This document shows positions 1 to 7,540 of a stretch of DNA of 16,282 nucleotides, piece by piece (position 1 is the first letter of the stretch; the number at the start of each line of letters is the position of its first letter). Where the stretch lies: assembly GCA_934725835.1 (NCBI GenBank), contig CAKVCR010000029.1, positions 1-16,282 on the forward strand, in the 5' to 3' direction. Origin of the DNA: an uncultured Odoribacter sp. (GTDB lineage: Bacteria > Bacteroidota > Bacteroidia > Bacteroidales > Marinifilaceae). Both the position numbers and the translations under genes were made by a program. Below the pieces are notes generated by a model. The model was not told where the DNA came from and ran no database searches. It worked only from the letters and a program-made list of their open reading frames with translations.

Positions 1-29
1 GGGTAGCAGTTTTGCTGCTACCCTTTTTT
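1..29 (+). terminator. Terminator-like hairpin at the left edge
   Basis: A perfect 9-bp stem (GGGTAGCAG at 1-9 pairing with CTGCTACCC at 15-23) with a 5-nt loop is followed directly by six T residues (24-29). This is the form of an intrinsic terminator reading rightward. The same bases can also be read as codons of the membrane protein gene that runs through to 659, so either the hairpin is a coincidence inside a coding region or that gene starts further right than it appears. The window edge prevents a decision. Confidence 0.35.
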
Positions 30-659
30 GTGTGCGAACCGGTCTATCATTGGTACCACACGTTCAATGCCGAACATGGCATGGTGATGAGTTTTTTTAA
101 ATTCGCTATCCTTTCCACATTGGGAGAGGTTATTGGTTTACGAATCAGTTCCGGCGTCTATACCCGGAAAGGTTTCGGTATATTGCCGCGGATGCTTGTC
201 TGGGGTGTCCTCGGAATGGGAATCAATATTGCAATGATTATTTTTTCCAATGGGACTCCGGTTGTGTTGCAGTATTTAGGAATGCAGGATGCCGTTGGAG
301 TGTTTCATAGTGAGGGGCTTTCGTGGGGCAAGGCGCTTGTTGCATTTGCAGTGTCGGTAAGTATGAACACCTTTTTCGCACCAGTCTTTATGACCTTGCA
401 TAAAATAACGGATACCCATATTATTGAGAATGGGGGAACATTGGCAGGTTTCTTCCGTCCTATTAAGATGAAGGAAACGATGATGAAGTTGAATTGGGGA
501 GTACTTTGGGGCTTTGTATTCAAGAAGACAATTCCTCTGTTCTGGTTCCCTGCGCACACCATCACGTTCTTATTGCCTGGCAACATGCGGGTGCTTTGCG
601 CCGCTCTTTTGGGCGTTGTTTTGGGAGTTCTGCTGGCCGTTGGGGCAAGAAAAAATTGA
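3..659 (+). CDS. Mpv17/PMP22-like integral membrane protein, 5' end probably outside the window
   Basis: The frame is open from base 3 to the TGA at 657-659, about 218 codons, and probably continues upstream. In-frame start choices inside the window are TTG at 12 and ATG at 81. The product is strongly hydrophobic with several likely membrane spans. Near its C-terminus the stretch WFPAHTITFLLPGNMRVL followed by a Leu/Val/Gly-rich helix resembles the signature of the Mpv17/PMP22 family, whose eukaryotic members are organelle membrane proteins and whose bacterial role is unknown. It sits 56 bp before a phosphatase gene on the same strand and has no evident link to cobalamin. The family call rests on that C-terminal motif alone. 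A terminator-like hairpin overlaps the first bases of the frame. Confidence 0.55.
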   Translation, partial: VAVLLLPFFVCEPVYHWYHTFNAEHGMVMSFFKFAILSTLGEVIGLRISSGVYTRKGFGILPRMLVWGVLGMGINIAMIIFSNGTPVVLQYLGMQDAVGVFHSEGLSWGKALVAFAVSVSMNTFFAPVFMTLHKITDTHIIENGGTLAGFFRPIKMKETMMKLNWGVLWGFVFKKTIPLFWFPAHTITFLLPGNMRVLCAALLGVVLGVLLAVGARKN

Positions 660-693
660 TAATGAATTATTACAACTCCTGCTTTTAATTTTT

Positions 694-701
694 TACATTT
701 G
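694..701 (+). promoter_or_regulatory. Possible Bacteroides -7 promoter box
   Basis: TACATTTG matches the Bacteroides -7 consensus TAnnTTTG and lies 14 bp before the ATG at 716. The 56-bp spacer around it is AT-rich. No convincing TTG-type -33 element is visible. A start of transcription a few bases downstream would leave only a very short leader. Confidence 0.35.
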
Positions 702-715
702 TAGAAACTTTACTT

Positions 716-1237
716 ATGAAAAAGATAACACTGCTATTGACCCGTCATGGGGAGACAATCGAGAATAAGAAAAACATTCTGCAAGGGCAATTGCCGGGCA
801 CATTGTCAGAACGTGGGATTCAACAGGCAGAAGAATTGGCGGAAAGATTATCGGATGTTCCGTTGGATGTAATTATATCCAGCGATTTGTCTCGTAGTTA
901 TAAAACGGCGGAGATTGTTGCAAAGCCCAAAGGTATGAAGGTGTATTCCACTCCTTTGCTTCGGGAAATGCACTGGGGTAGCTATACGGGAGATTCTTTT
1001 GAAAAAGTCGATTGGTATAATCTTCCTTTTGGCGTAGAATCATTGGAAGAGTTAGATATGCGAGCCGGTGAATTTGTGAATTATCTGCGGGTGAAATATC
1101 CCGGTAAGCGCATTTTGGCAGTCGGACACGGAGCGTTTAACCGGGCTGTTTTAAATCGTCTGGAAGGACATAAGCCGTTTGAGATGCTGGAAAAACCTAT
1201 TATGGGGAATACTGAGATTGTAGAGTTTGTGTGTTAA
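716..1237 (+). CDS. Histidine phosphatase (phosphoglycerate mutase-like family)
   Basis: A 173-residue protein of the histidine phosphatase superfamily. The N-terminal TRHGET motif carries the phospho-accepting His (H11), and AVGHGAFNRAV supplies the second catalytic His (H138). These are the expected positions for the small bacterial branch, which includes phosphoglycerate mutases, sugar phosphatases and alpha-ribazole phosphatases; substrate cannot be assigned from the sequence. A second, different member, the likely CobC, lies at 4023-4550 inside the cobalamin operon, so this copy is probably not the dedicated alpha-ribazole phosphatase. Its stop is 16 bp before the start of the next outer-membrane gene, so the two may be cotranscribed. 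A TACATTTG box lies just upstream. Confidence 0.85.
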   Translation: MKKITLLLTRHGETIENKKNILQGQLPGTLSERGIQQAEELAERLSDVPLDVIISSDLSRSYKTAEIVAKPKGMKVYSTPLLREMHWGSYTGDSFEKVDWYNLPFGVESLEELDMRAGEFVNYLRVKYPGKRILAVGHGAFNRAVLNRLEGHKPFEMLEKPIMGNTEIVEFVC

Positions 1238-1253
1238 AGCAGCATTGTCATCT

Positions 1254-4022
1254 ATGAGGATATTCGGCATACGAATCGGTATATTGTGCTTTTGGGTGTT
1301 TGGGGTTCATGCGCTTTGGGCTCAAGAGCATCATCGGGATACGGTTTCTCAGGATACTGTAAAACGGGTGGCGCTGACTCTGCGGGGGGTAATTGTGGGA
1401 GGTGATGAGAAGGAGTTGCTTCCGGGAGCTTATATATATTTGGGTGAGGCGAAAACACCTGTCGGCACGACGGATGTCGACGGATGTTTTGTTATCCGGG
1501 GGGTGACGGCAGGGGAGATACATCTCTCTGTATCGTATATCGGATATGAAACTTATTCAGGTGTTTTCAAGATAAAGGAAGATACGGATATAGGGCAGAT
1601 ATGTCTGAAAACCGTTTTGCTGGAAGAGGTGGTGGTGGAAGCAAAAGTCCCGATAGCCGTTCAGCATGGTGATACGACGAAGTTCAATGCTAGTGCTGTC
1701 AAGGTGTCGGTGGACGGAGATTTGGAGGCATTGATAAAAAAGTTGCCTGGATTTGAAATTGTTGACGGAAAGATAATCGCTCAAGGGAAGGAAGTGACAC
1801 GCCTTTATATTGACGGAATGGAGTATTCGTTCAATGATCCTGTCGCAGCATTGAAAAATCTGCCGGCGAAGTTGGTGAACAAGATCAGTATGTACGATCG
1901 GGGAAGTGATGAGGCTGAGTTTTCCGGATACCGGGACGGGAAGAAATTCCGTGCATTAAACATTGAAACGCACGATCCTAATAGAGCCAAGATATTCGGT
2001 AATGCAAGAGCTGAGTATGGGATTACATCTCCACTTAAGAATACCTTTGAAGAGAATAATTACGAAGGAGATGTCTATGGCAATTATTTTGACAGAAAGA
2101 ATAAGATAACCTTGAGTACCAATGCAGAAAATCAAGGCAAACGGGTTGATTTGCCCGGTAGCCGTTTCGGTGATGGCAATGGATATAGTCGTTCCGAAGG
2201 GATTTATGCCAATGTCTCCACTGATGCCATAGAGAAATGGAGAATTTCGACCAATTACCGTTGGTATGGTGACGCTTCTAACTCTGCCTCCATGTCGAAG
2301 CAGGAGTATTTCCCTACCGAACAGTATGAGAATCGTATATACGATAATGAGAGTCGTTCGCATCGGGATAGCAAGAATCATAATTTAAATGCCCGGATTG
2401 AATATCTTCCGAATAAGAAAAGTCGGATTGTCTTTTCTCCGTCAATATCAAAGGGTAAATCGAATTCCTGGAATATTGCTTACGGTTCGAATGTGGAAAA
2501 TAGTGATACAATCAATGTGTCGAATACGGAAAGTTGGAGAGATGGAAATACTTTGGGGATTAACGGCAGCATTCTTTGGATGCAGGCATTCAGAAAGGAA
2601 GGTCGTTCGATGACGGTGAATATCTCCGGAGGATATTCTCGTAACAGGTCCGGTCAATGGCAGAATAATGACGAGCATTCGTTGAAAGCTGAAGGCGTTT
2701 ATTTGGATACTCTTCGCAATCTGGTGATGGATGACTGCCAGAAGGGATATAATTGGTCGATTTCTGCAAAATGGTCCGAACCGCTTTCGGAGCATTCGCG
2801 TATAACATTGGATTACAGATATCAAGACCGGACGAGCAATTCGGAACGTGCCGGTATGGCATATCGGGATAAGAATTTTCAAGAGTTGATAGGGATTGAC
2901 TCGACACAAACGAATAAATTGGAAAATGTGTACCATGTGCATAATTATGGAATAAATTACAGTTTTACGAACGATAAGTTGCGTCTGGGAACCGGTTTGT
3001 CTTTGAATAATACCATGATGGACAACCTTTATGAATACTTGGGCAAAAGTGATTCTACGTTAGTCAGTCGTTATACGGATATTTCGCCGATGGTCAGTTT
3101 AGATTATAAGATTAATAGTGACAGTAATTTGGATGTCACCTACTCCGGAAATTCATCCTCTCCGTCTGTTACGCAGTTACAGGATGTGTTGTCAATCAGC
3201 GATCCCTTACGAGTGTCCAAGGGTAATCCGAATCTGAAGAAGTCTTTTTCTCATAATCTGATGATGGATTATACATTCACCCAGCTTGAAAGTTCCGGCT
3301 TTTTGAATGCAACGATAAATGCCGGACAGACGTTCAATACGATTGCTTCGAATGTGCAGTTTATAAGTCGTGATACGGTTGTAGACGGTTATCTTTTGGC
3401 AAGGGGAGCCAGTTTGACGGTACCGGTGAATTTGAGTGGTAGTTGGAATATGTCTGGGCGTGTGTCCTATTCCTTCCCCTGGGAAAAACTGAAGTTGCGA
3501 TTTAATGCAAATGTCGGATATAGTTTTTCGCATACTCCGTCTATCTACGATAATCTGAAGAATATGAACAGTTCGCATACCGGTTCGGTGGGTCTGACTA
3601 TCTATTCCAATATTTCAGAGGATATAGATTGTTATTTGTCTTCCAGCAATACATTGTCCTGGTCGGAAAATACAGAAACTGGGAATGCCAGATATTGTAA
3701 TAGTAGTTTGAACGGTTCGTTTACTTGGGTGTTTTGGGAGGGTTTTTATTTTGAGGGGTTGTATAATGGAAGTTTCCATATTACCAAGAAAGACGAACGG
3801 GTGAAACAATCTGAACATGTATTGAATGCCTCTGTCGGCAAGAAGTTTGGTAAAGAACGCCGGTTTAAAGTCTCTTTGTCTGCAAAAGACATTTTGCAAA
3901 ACAGGCGTACGATGACCTATTCTTTGACTGATTTATACACGGGAGTTTCCTATAACACCGTCCCCTCGACCAGTGTCATGTTAGGTATGTCTTACCGGTT
4001 TGACAATATGAAACGGCGTTGA
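1254..4022 (+). CDS. Outer-membrane beta-barrel protein, TonB-dependent-receptor-like
   Basis: About 922 residues from ATG 1254. That start gives a good signal peptide: MRIFG, a hydrophobic core, and a likely cleavage after ALWA (residue 23). The frame also opens at a TTG at 1227, but that overlaps the phosphatase gene and puts nine extra residues before the signal. Residues about 45-130 form a carboxypeptidase-regulatory-like domain (GTTDVDGCF, SYIGYETYSG). A plug-like segment follows (GDTTKFNASA, LKNLPAKLV, YDRGSDEAEFSG). The remaining about 650 residues are Asn/Ser/Tyr-rich alternating strands typical of the Bacteroidetes outer-membrane beta-barrel family related to TonB receptors. The ligand is unknown. 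The sequence is unlike the receptor at 13624-15987, and no riboswitch precedes it. Its TGA at 4020-4022 directly abuts the stop of the convergent gene. Confidence 0.8.
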   Translation: MRIFGIRIGILCFWVFGVHALWAQEHHRDTVSQDTVKRVALTLRGVIVGGDEKELLPGAYIYLGEAKTPVGTTDVDGCFVIRGVTAGEIHLSVSYIGYETYSGVFKIKEDTDIGQICLKTVLLEEVVVEAKVPIAVQHGDTTKFNASAVKVSVDGDLEALIKKLPGFEIVDGKIIAQGKEVTRLYIDGMEYSFNDPVAALKNLPAKLVNKISMYDRGSDEAEFSGYRDGKKFRALNIETHDPNRAKIFGNARAEYGITSPLKNTFEENNYEGDVYGNYFDRKNKITLSTNAENQGKRVDLPGSRFGDGNGYSRSEGIYANVSTDAIEKWRISTNYRWYGDASNSASMSKQEYFPTEQYENRIYDNESRSHRDSKNHNLNARIEYLPNKKSRIVFSPSISKGKSNSWNIAYGSNVENSDTINVSNTESWRDGNTLGINGSILWMQAFRKEGRSMTVNISGGYSRNRSGQWQNNDEHSLKAEGVYLDTLRNLVMDDCQKGYNWSISAKWSEPLSEHSRITLDYRYQDRTSNSERAGMAYRDKNFQELIGIDSTQTNKLENVYHVHNYGINYSFTNDKLRLGTGLSLNNTMMDNLYEYLGKSDSTLVSRYTDISPMVSLDYKINSDSNLDVTYSGNSSSPSVTQLQDVLSISDPLRVSKGNPNLKKSFSHNLMMDYTFTQLESSGFLNATINAGQTFNTIASNVQFISRDTVVDGYLLARGASLTVPVNLSGSWNMSGRVSYSFPWEKLKLRFNANVGYSFSHTPSIYDNLKNMNSSHTGSVGLTIYSNISEDIDCYLSSSNTLSWSENTETGNARYCNSSLNGSFTWVFWEGFYFEGLYNGSFHITKKDERVKQSEHVLNASVGKKFGKERRFKVSLSAKDILQNRRTMTYSLTDLYTGVSYNTVPSTSVMLGMSYRFDNMKRR

Positions 4023-4550
4023 TTACAGTTGTATGACTGTTTTGCTGCCGTAGGGGATATCTTCATCGAACGATTTTTCAATGGTGCAATGCCGGGCATA
4101 TACTAAGGCGCATGCGATAACACCCCGGTGTGTGAATATGCAACATTGCTGTCGGACGGTGTTGCGTATCTCGTCCAGAAATGCTGAGACACGTTGGTAT
4201 TGATCCATATAACTTTCTGCACCGCCTGCCCGCTGGTGTATCCAGTCTTTATACCAAAGTTCCAATTGCGGGTCGGTGATGGCATCCCAGCGCTGCATTT
4301 CCCAAGTGCCGAAATGCAATTCTTTAAGCCGCTCGTCAATATATGGATGTTCGTAACCGCAGAAGGCTGCCAACTGACGGCAACGTGTCAGAGGACTGCA
4401 ATAGACTGCGTCGAAAAATGTATCTTTTATGCTGGCGCAGACCTGTTTTGCTTCTTCCGTGAAAGAGGACGCCGTGGCTACATCGCTCCAGCCATAACAA
4501 ATGCCGGGTTCGACATTTACGCTTGTGTGCCTGATAAATGTAAGTTTCAT
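4023..4550 (-). CDS. cobC: Alpha-ribazole-5'-phosphate phosphatase, CobC-like
   Basis: A 175-residue histidine phosphatase, last gene of the minus-strand cobU-cobT-cobS-cobC unit. The family removes the 5' phosphate of alpha-ribazole phosphate or of cobalamin phosphate in nucleotide-loop assembly. The catalytic motif is FIRHTSV with H8. It reads RHT instead of the usual RHG, which I recall as common in CobC proteins of this phylum. The second His is in FTHRGVIACA (H141), and LKELHFGTWE carries the expected acidic residues. The start overlaps the stop of cobS by 4 bp (ATGA), which suggests translational coupling. The CobC role rests mainly on this operon position, since the superfamily is broad. 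Its TAA abuts the stop of the convergent outer-membrane gene. Confidence 0.86.
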   Translation of the reverse strand: MKLTFIRHTSVNVEPGICYGWSDVATASSFTEEAKQVCASIKDTFFDAVYCSPLTRCRQLAAFCGYEHPYIDERLKELHFGTWEMQRWDAITDPQLELWYKDWIHQRAGGAESYMDQYQRVSAFLDEIRNTVRQQCCIFTHRGVIACALVYARHCTIEKSFDEDIPYGSKTVIQL

Positions 4551-5296
4551 AGGAATAGTGTGGTTGTAATGAAAAAACCGAAGTAGAATGTCTGTTCAGC
4601 CAATAATACGCCTGCTCCGCAACAATCTCCTGTGTAACCACCGATTTTGCGTTTAAAATAATACCGCATACCTATTGTGACAAGTACCATTGGGATGGCT
4701 GCCATAAAGTAGGTCTCTAAAAAATACAGAGGGATAATACATACTACGGCTATTGGCAGAAATTGTAGAAGAGAAATAGAGTTGTACAAAACCTTTGTTT
4801 TGCTAGTCTCTTCTGTCCTGGCATAGTCGAGTGTATTAATCATAAATGCCGTTGCAAATTTGGATAAAACATCTGCCCCGATAATGATTCCTGCTTGAGC
4901 ATTGACCGGCAATGAATACAGGAAAGAGGCATACAGAAGGAAATAGACAATCAACCCGATAGTCCCATAGCTTCCGATGTGCGAATCTTTCATGATAGAG
5001 AGGATTTTTTCCTTGTTCGTACCTCCTCCGAAACCGTCGAAAAAATCTGCCAGACCATCTTCGTGTAGAGCGCCTGTCAATAAAAGCCGGGCTGTAATGG
5101 CCAATATGCAAGCCGGCAGGTGTGCTACACCTATCATGCTGATAAAGTGCAGGGTTGCCCAGGTGGCACTTCCTGTTACAAATCCGACCAACGGCCAGTA
5201 CAACAATACATTGCTGTAGTATTTTTTATCCACCTGTATCACCCGCCATAGGGGCAGGCGGGTGAACATCATGATAGCTGCCAGAAATGAACGCAT
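4547..5296 (-). CDS. cobS: Adenosylcobinamide-GDP ribazoletransferase (cobalamin synthase)
   Basis: A 249-residue polytopic inner-membrane enzyme that joins adenosylcobinamide-GDP to alpha-ribazole or its phosphate, the last joining step of the nucleotide loop. The family hallmark GALHEDGLADFFDGFGGG is at about residues 75-92, with the Asp/Glu cluster thought to bind Mg2+ and substrate, followed by IMKDSHIGSYG. The rest is hydrophobic helices. Length is normal for CobS. The gene begins 1 bp after the stop of cobT and ends in a 4-bp overlap with cobC, so all three are clearly one transcript. Confidence 0.96.
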   Translation of the reverse strand: MRSFLAAIMMFTRLPLWRVIQVDKKYYSNVLLYWPLVGFVTGSATWATLHFISMIGVAHLPACILAITARLLLTGALHEDGLADFFDGFGGGTNKEKILSIMKDSHIGSYGTIGLIVYFLLYASFLYSLPVNAQAGIIIGADVLSKFATAFMINTLDYARTEETSKTKVLYNSISLLQFLPIAVVCIIPLYFLETYFMAAIPMVLVTIGMRYYFKRKIGGYTGDCCGAGVLLAEQTFYFGFFITTTLFL

Positions 5297-5297
5297 G

Positions 5298-6335
5298 TTA
5301 AAAATATTTGGTTACAGACGCTGAATGGAAGTCGTTCATTTCATTGATCATGCGGATAGCGGATTCGATAATTGGGTAGGAGCAGATGGCTCCGGTCCCT
5401 TCCCCTAACCGTAGACCTAAATTAAGAAGCGGGCGTGCATGCAGGGCATTCAATACCAATTTGTGACCGGCTTCATCTCCCTGGTGTCCGAAAATACAAT
5501 ACTCCAATACTTCCGGATGGAGTTGCGAGGCTGCAAGTACACAGTTTGTCATGATAAAACCATCAACGATGATAATCATTCCAAGCTCTGCCGCACGCAG
5601 CATTCCACCGATGGCTGCCACCATTTCGAAACCGCCGAACCAGCGGATGATATCTTCTGGTGTATGGTCGCCAGAATAGTTGTCCATGGAACGTTTCAGT
5701 ATGTTGTATTTGTGTTCTATCCCTTGTGGATTCAGACCGCTACCGGCTCCGACACACTCTTTTAAAGGGATTCCTGTGAAATAGCTCATCCATATGGAAG
5801 ATGCAGAGGTATTGGCCATGCCCAGTTCGCCAAAGCTGATAATGTTGGTGCCTTCGTTGTAAGTCATGTCGACGATTTCAGCACCGATTCCTATGGCGCA
5901 TTCCATCTCTTCTTTACTCATGGCTGCTTCGTAAAGATAGTTGCTGGTACTTTTCCGTATTTTCCGGTCAATCAGACCCGGAAGATTCCCAAAATCGGCG
6001 TTGACACCACAGTCAACGATTTTGAGTGCAAAATGGTGCTGGCGGGCAAACATGTTGACACCTCCCCCTCCCTTGACAAAATTATAAATCTGCTGTGCCG
6101 TGACTTCCGGAGCTGAAAAACTGACTCCTTCAACGACAATGCCGTGGTCTGCTGCGAAAACGATGTTTTGCGGTTTATGTAATTGAGGAGACAGGCTTTG
6201 TTGGATGGTACCGATTTGTATTGCTAATTCTTCCAGTCTGCCTAAAGAGCCTTTGGGCTTCGTCAGATTGTCTATTTTATCCTGAAGAGCAGGTATGATT
6301 GTTTTATCCGGAGTTTTTATATGAAAAGTTTTCAT
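5298..6335 (-). CDS. cobT: Nicotinate-nucleotide:dimethylbenzimidazole phosphoribosyltransferase
   Basis: A 345-residue protein that activates the lower-ligand base by moving phosphoribose from nicotinate mononucleotide to dimethylbenzimidazole or another base, giving alpha-ribazole phosphate. Family features include LTKPKGSLGRLEELA near the N-terminus, FAADHGIVVEGVS, and NIISFGELGMANTSASS. The C-terminal LRLGEGTGA contains the Glu (E312) that matches the catalytic Glu of the Salmonella enzyme. Length is full. It lies 22 bp after cobU and 1 bp before cobS. No base-synthesis gene such as bluB is seen in the window, so the lower base must come from elsewhere. Confidence 0.97.
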   Translation of the reverse strand: MKTFHIKTPDKTIIPALQDKIDNLTKPKGSLGRLEELAIQIGTIQQSLSPQLHKPQNIVFAADHGIVVEGVSFSAPEVTAQQIYNFVKGGGGVNMFARQHHFALKIVDCGVNADFGNLPGLIDRKIRKSTSNYLYEAAMSKEEMECAIGIGAEIVDMTYNEGTNIISFGELGMANTSASSIWMSYFTGIPLKECVGAGSGLNPQGIEHKYNILKRSMDNYSGDHTPEDIIRWFGGFEMVAAIGGMLRAAELGMIIIVDGFIMTNCVLAASQLHPEVLEYCIFGHQGDEAGHKLVLNALHARPLLNLGLRLGEGTGAICSYPIIESAIRMINEMNDFHSASVTKYF

Positions 6336-6357
6336 AGAGAGTGCATTTTATAGTTGG

Positions 6358-6873
6358 TTATTGTTTTATTTTCAAGGGTATACCGGCTACCATCAGTACA
6401 ACTTCATCCGCTTGCTGTGCTGCGAATTGATTCATCCATCCCTGTAGGTCTGTAAACCGTCGTTGTATCGGATTTTCAGATACTCCTCCCAAGCCGATTT
6501 CATTGGTGACAAATATGAAGGTGGCATCTTGGTTGGTAAACCGCTTGAATTCCTCTTTTAACTCAGAAAGTGATTTGTCGACATCAGAATCATTGTCAAA
6601 GAAAAAATTGGTTGCCCACAGCGTCATGCAGTCTATGACAATGACACGTCCCGGTAAAGAGTGTCTACTCAGTGTTTTCTCTTCTTCGAGATTGGTCCAC
6701 TGCGGTCCTCTGTCCCGTTGGTGTCTTAGAATGCGTTGACGATACTCCTCATCCCATACTCTGGATGTTGCGAGGTATACCGGATTGTCCGCTAATTGCA
6801 GCGCTAAGCGTTGGGCATATCCACTTTTGCCCGACCGTTGTCCGCCGGTGACAAGGATAATTTTTTTTGCCAT
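6358..6873 (-). CDS. cobU: Adenosylcobinamide kinase / adenosylcobinamide-phosphate guanylyltransferase
   Basis: A 171-residue bifunctional enzyme that phosphorylates adenosylcobinamide and then adds GMP, making adenosylcobinamide-GDP for CobS. The N-terminal P-loop is TGGQRSGKS (residues 9-17). The segment RQRILRHQRDRGP contains H51, which lines up with the guanylylated His of Salmonella CobU. VIVIDCMTLW and VTNEIGLGGV are further family blocks. It is the first gene of the minus-strand operon, with an A/G-rich sequence just before its ATG. It probably starts from the divergent promoter region at 6874-6967, which has no riboswitch. Confidence 0.96.
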   Translation of the reverse strand: MAKKIILVTGGQRSGKSGYAQRLALQLADNPVYLATSRVWDEEYRQRILRHQRDRGPQWTNLEEEKTLSRHSLPGRVIVIDCMTLWATNFFFDNDSDVDKSLSELKEEFKRFTNQDATFIFVTNEIGLGGVSENPIQRRFTDLQGWMNQFAAQQADEVVLMVAGIPLKIKQ

Positions 6874-6967
6874 ATCTTTCTATTTTTTTTGCCCCGTAAA
6901 GATAGCTTTTTTAATTTAGATAATAGTGGTATATTGCTATCTTTGCTACGAGTAAATAAATGAAGAA
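6874..6967. promoter_or_regulatory. Divergent promoter region between the two cob operons
   Basis: This 94-bp AT-rich spacer separates the divergent starts of cobU and the adenosyltransferase. On the plus strand TATCTTTG at 6938-6945 fits the Bacteroides -7 consensus TAnnTTTG. On the minus strand TATCTTTA (6904 down to 6897) is one base off it. Both boxes lie in the arms of a perfect 9-bp inverted repeat: AAAGATAGC at 6898-6906 and GCTATCTTT at 6936-6944, 29 bp apart. Neither strand has strong -33 elements. No B12 box or other cobalamin aptamer motif is present. Confidence 0.55.
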
Positions 6968-7540
6968 ATGAAGATTTATACACGTGGAGGTGATAAAGGG
7001 GAAACCGGTATCCATGGAGGTTTGAGGGTGGATAAAGATGATATTCGCATTGAAGCCAATGGGACATTGGATGAATTGAATTCTTTGTTGGGACTGATAC
7101 GTGCTTTGGCAGGAGAAAAACACGAATGGCAGGAAATGCTTTATTTTTTGCAGAAAGAGTTGATGGTCGTTATGTCGCATGTGGCAACGCCTGCAGGGTT
7201 GCGTTCGCAGAATCCGAATCCGCTATCGGAGGATTTGGATGTTTACTGCGAGCGACAGATAGACCGTTTGAACAGTCTGATGGCACATCCTTCTTCGCAT
7301 TTTATCTTACCGGGCGGTAATGTCCTTTCTGCACAATGCCATGTGGCCCGAACTGTTGCCCGACGGGCAGAACGTCGTTTATGGACTTTGAATAGAGAGG
7401 ATGAATTGCCGCCTGTCATTTTACGGTTTGTAAATCGTCTCTCTGATTTATTGTTCACTATGGCACGGCAGGAGATGGATAGAGAGGGGGCGGAAGAGGA
7501 GAAATGGCAATCGTTTTTATATAAAAAGAAAAGGCAATGA
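6968..7540 (+). CDS. pduO: ATP:cob(I)alamin adenosyltransferase, PduO type
   Basis: A 190-residue PduO-family adenosyltransferase that transfers the adenosyl group of ATP to reduced cobalt in a corrinoid. Residues 4-14 (YTRGGDKGETG) form the N-terminal ATP-binding motif. GTLDELNSLLG (32-42), RTVARRAERR (128-137) and RFVNRLSDLLF (153-163) are the other family blocks, including the conserved Arg, Asn156 and Asp160. Length is normal for the single-domain form. It opens the plus-strand operon and overlaps cobQ by 4 bp (ATGA). It does the job of CobA/BtuR but is not homologous to them, so an annotation as cobO or btuR would be functional only. Confidence 0.94.
   Translation: MKIYTRGGDKGETGIHGGLRVDKDDIRIEANGTLDELNSLLGLIRALAGEKHEWQEMLYFLQKELMVVMSHVATPAGLRSQNPNPLSEDLDVYCERQIDRLNSLMAHPSSHFILPGGNVLSAQCHVARTVARRAERRLWTLNREDELPPVILRFVNRLSDLLFTMARQEMDREGAEEEKWQSFLYKKKRQ

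Noticed and set aside
1227..1253. TTG at 1227 as start of the outer-membrane barrel gene
   Set aside because: It overlaps the phosphatase stop and adds nine residues before a signal peptide that is well formed from ATG 1254.
1956..2942. Long open frames antisense to the outer-membrane gene and to other genes
   Set aside because: They lie wholly within well-supported genes, lack recognisable motifs, and their composition is that of reversed coding sequence.
4025..4040. ACAGT/ACTGT hairpin followed by a few T residues at the convergent junction
   Set aside because: The stem has only 5 bp, is AT-rich and has a short T run, so it is too weak to call a terminator.
6960..6971. Mini-ORF ATG AAG AAA TGA whose stop overlaps the pduO start
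   Set aside because: Three codons in an A-rich leader are expected by chance, and no conserved peptide or regulatory context is visible.
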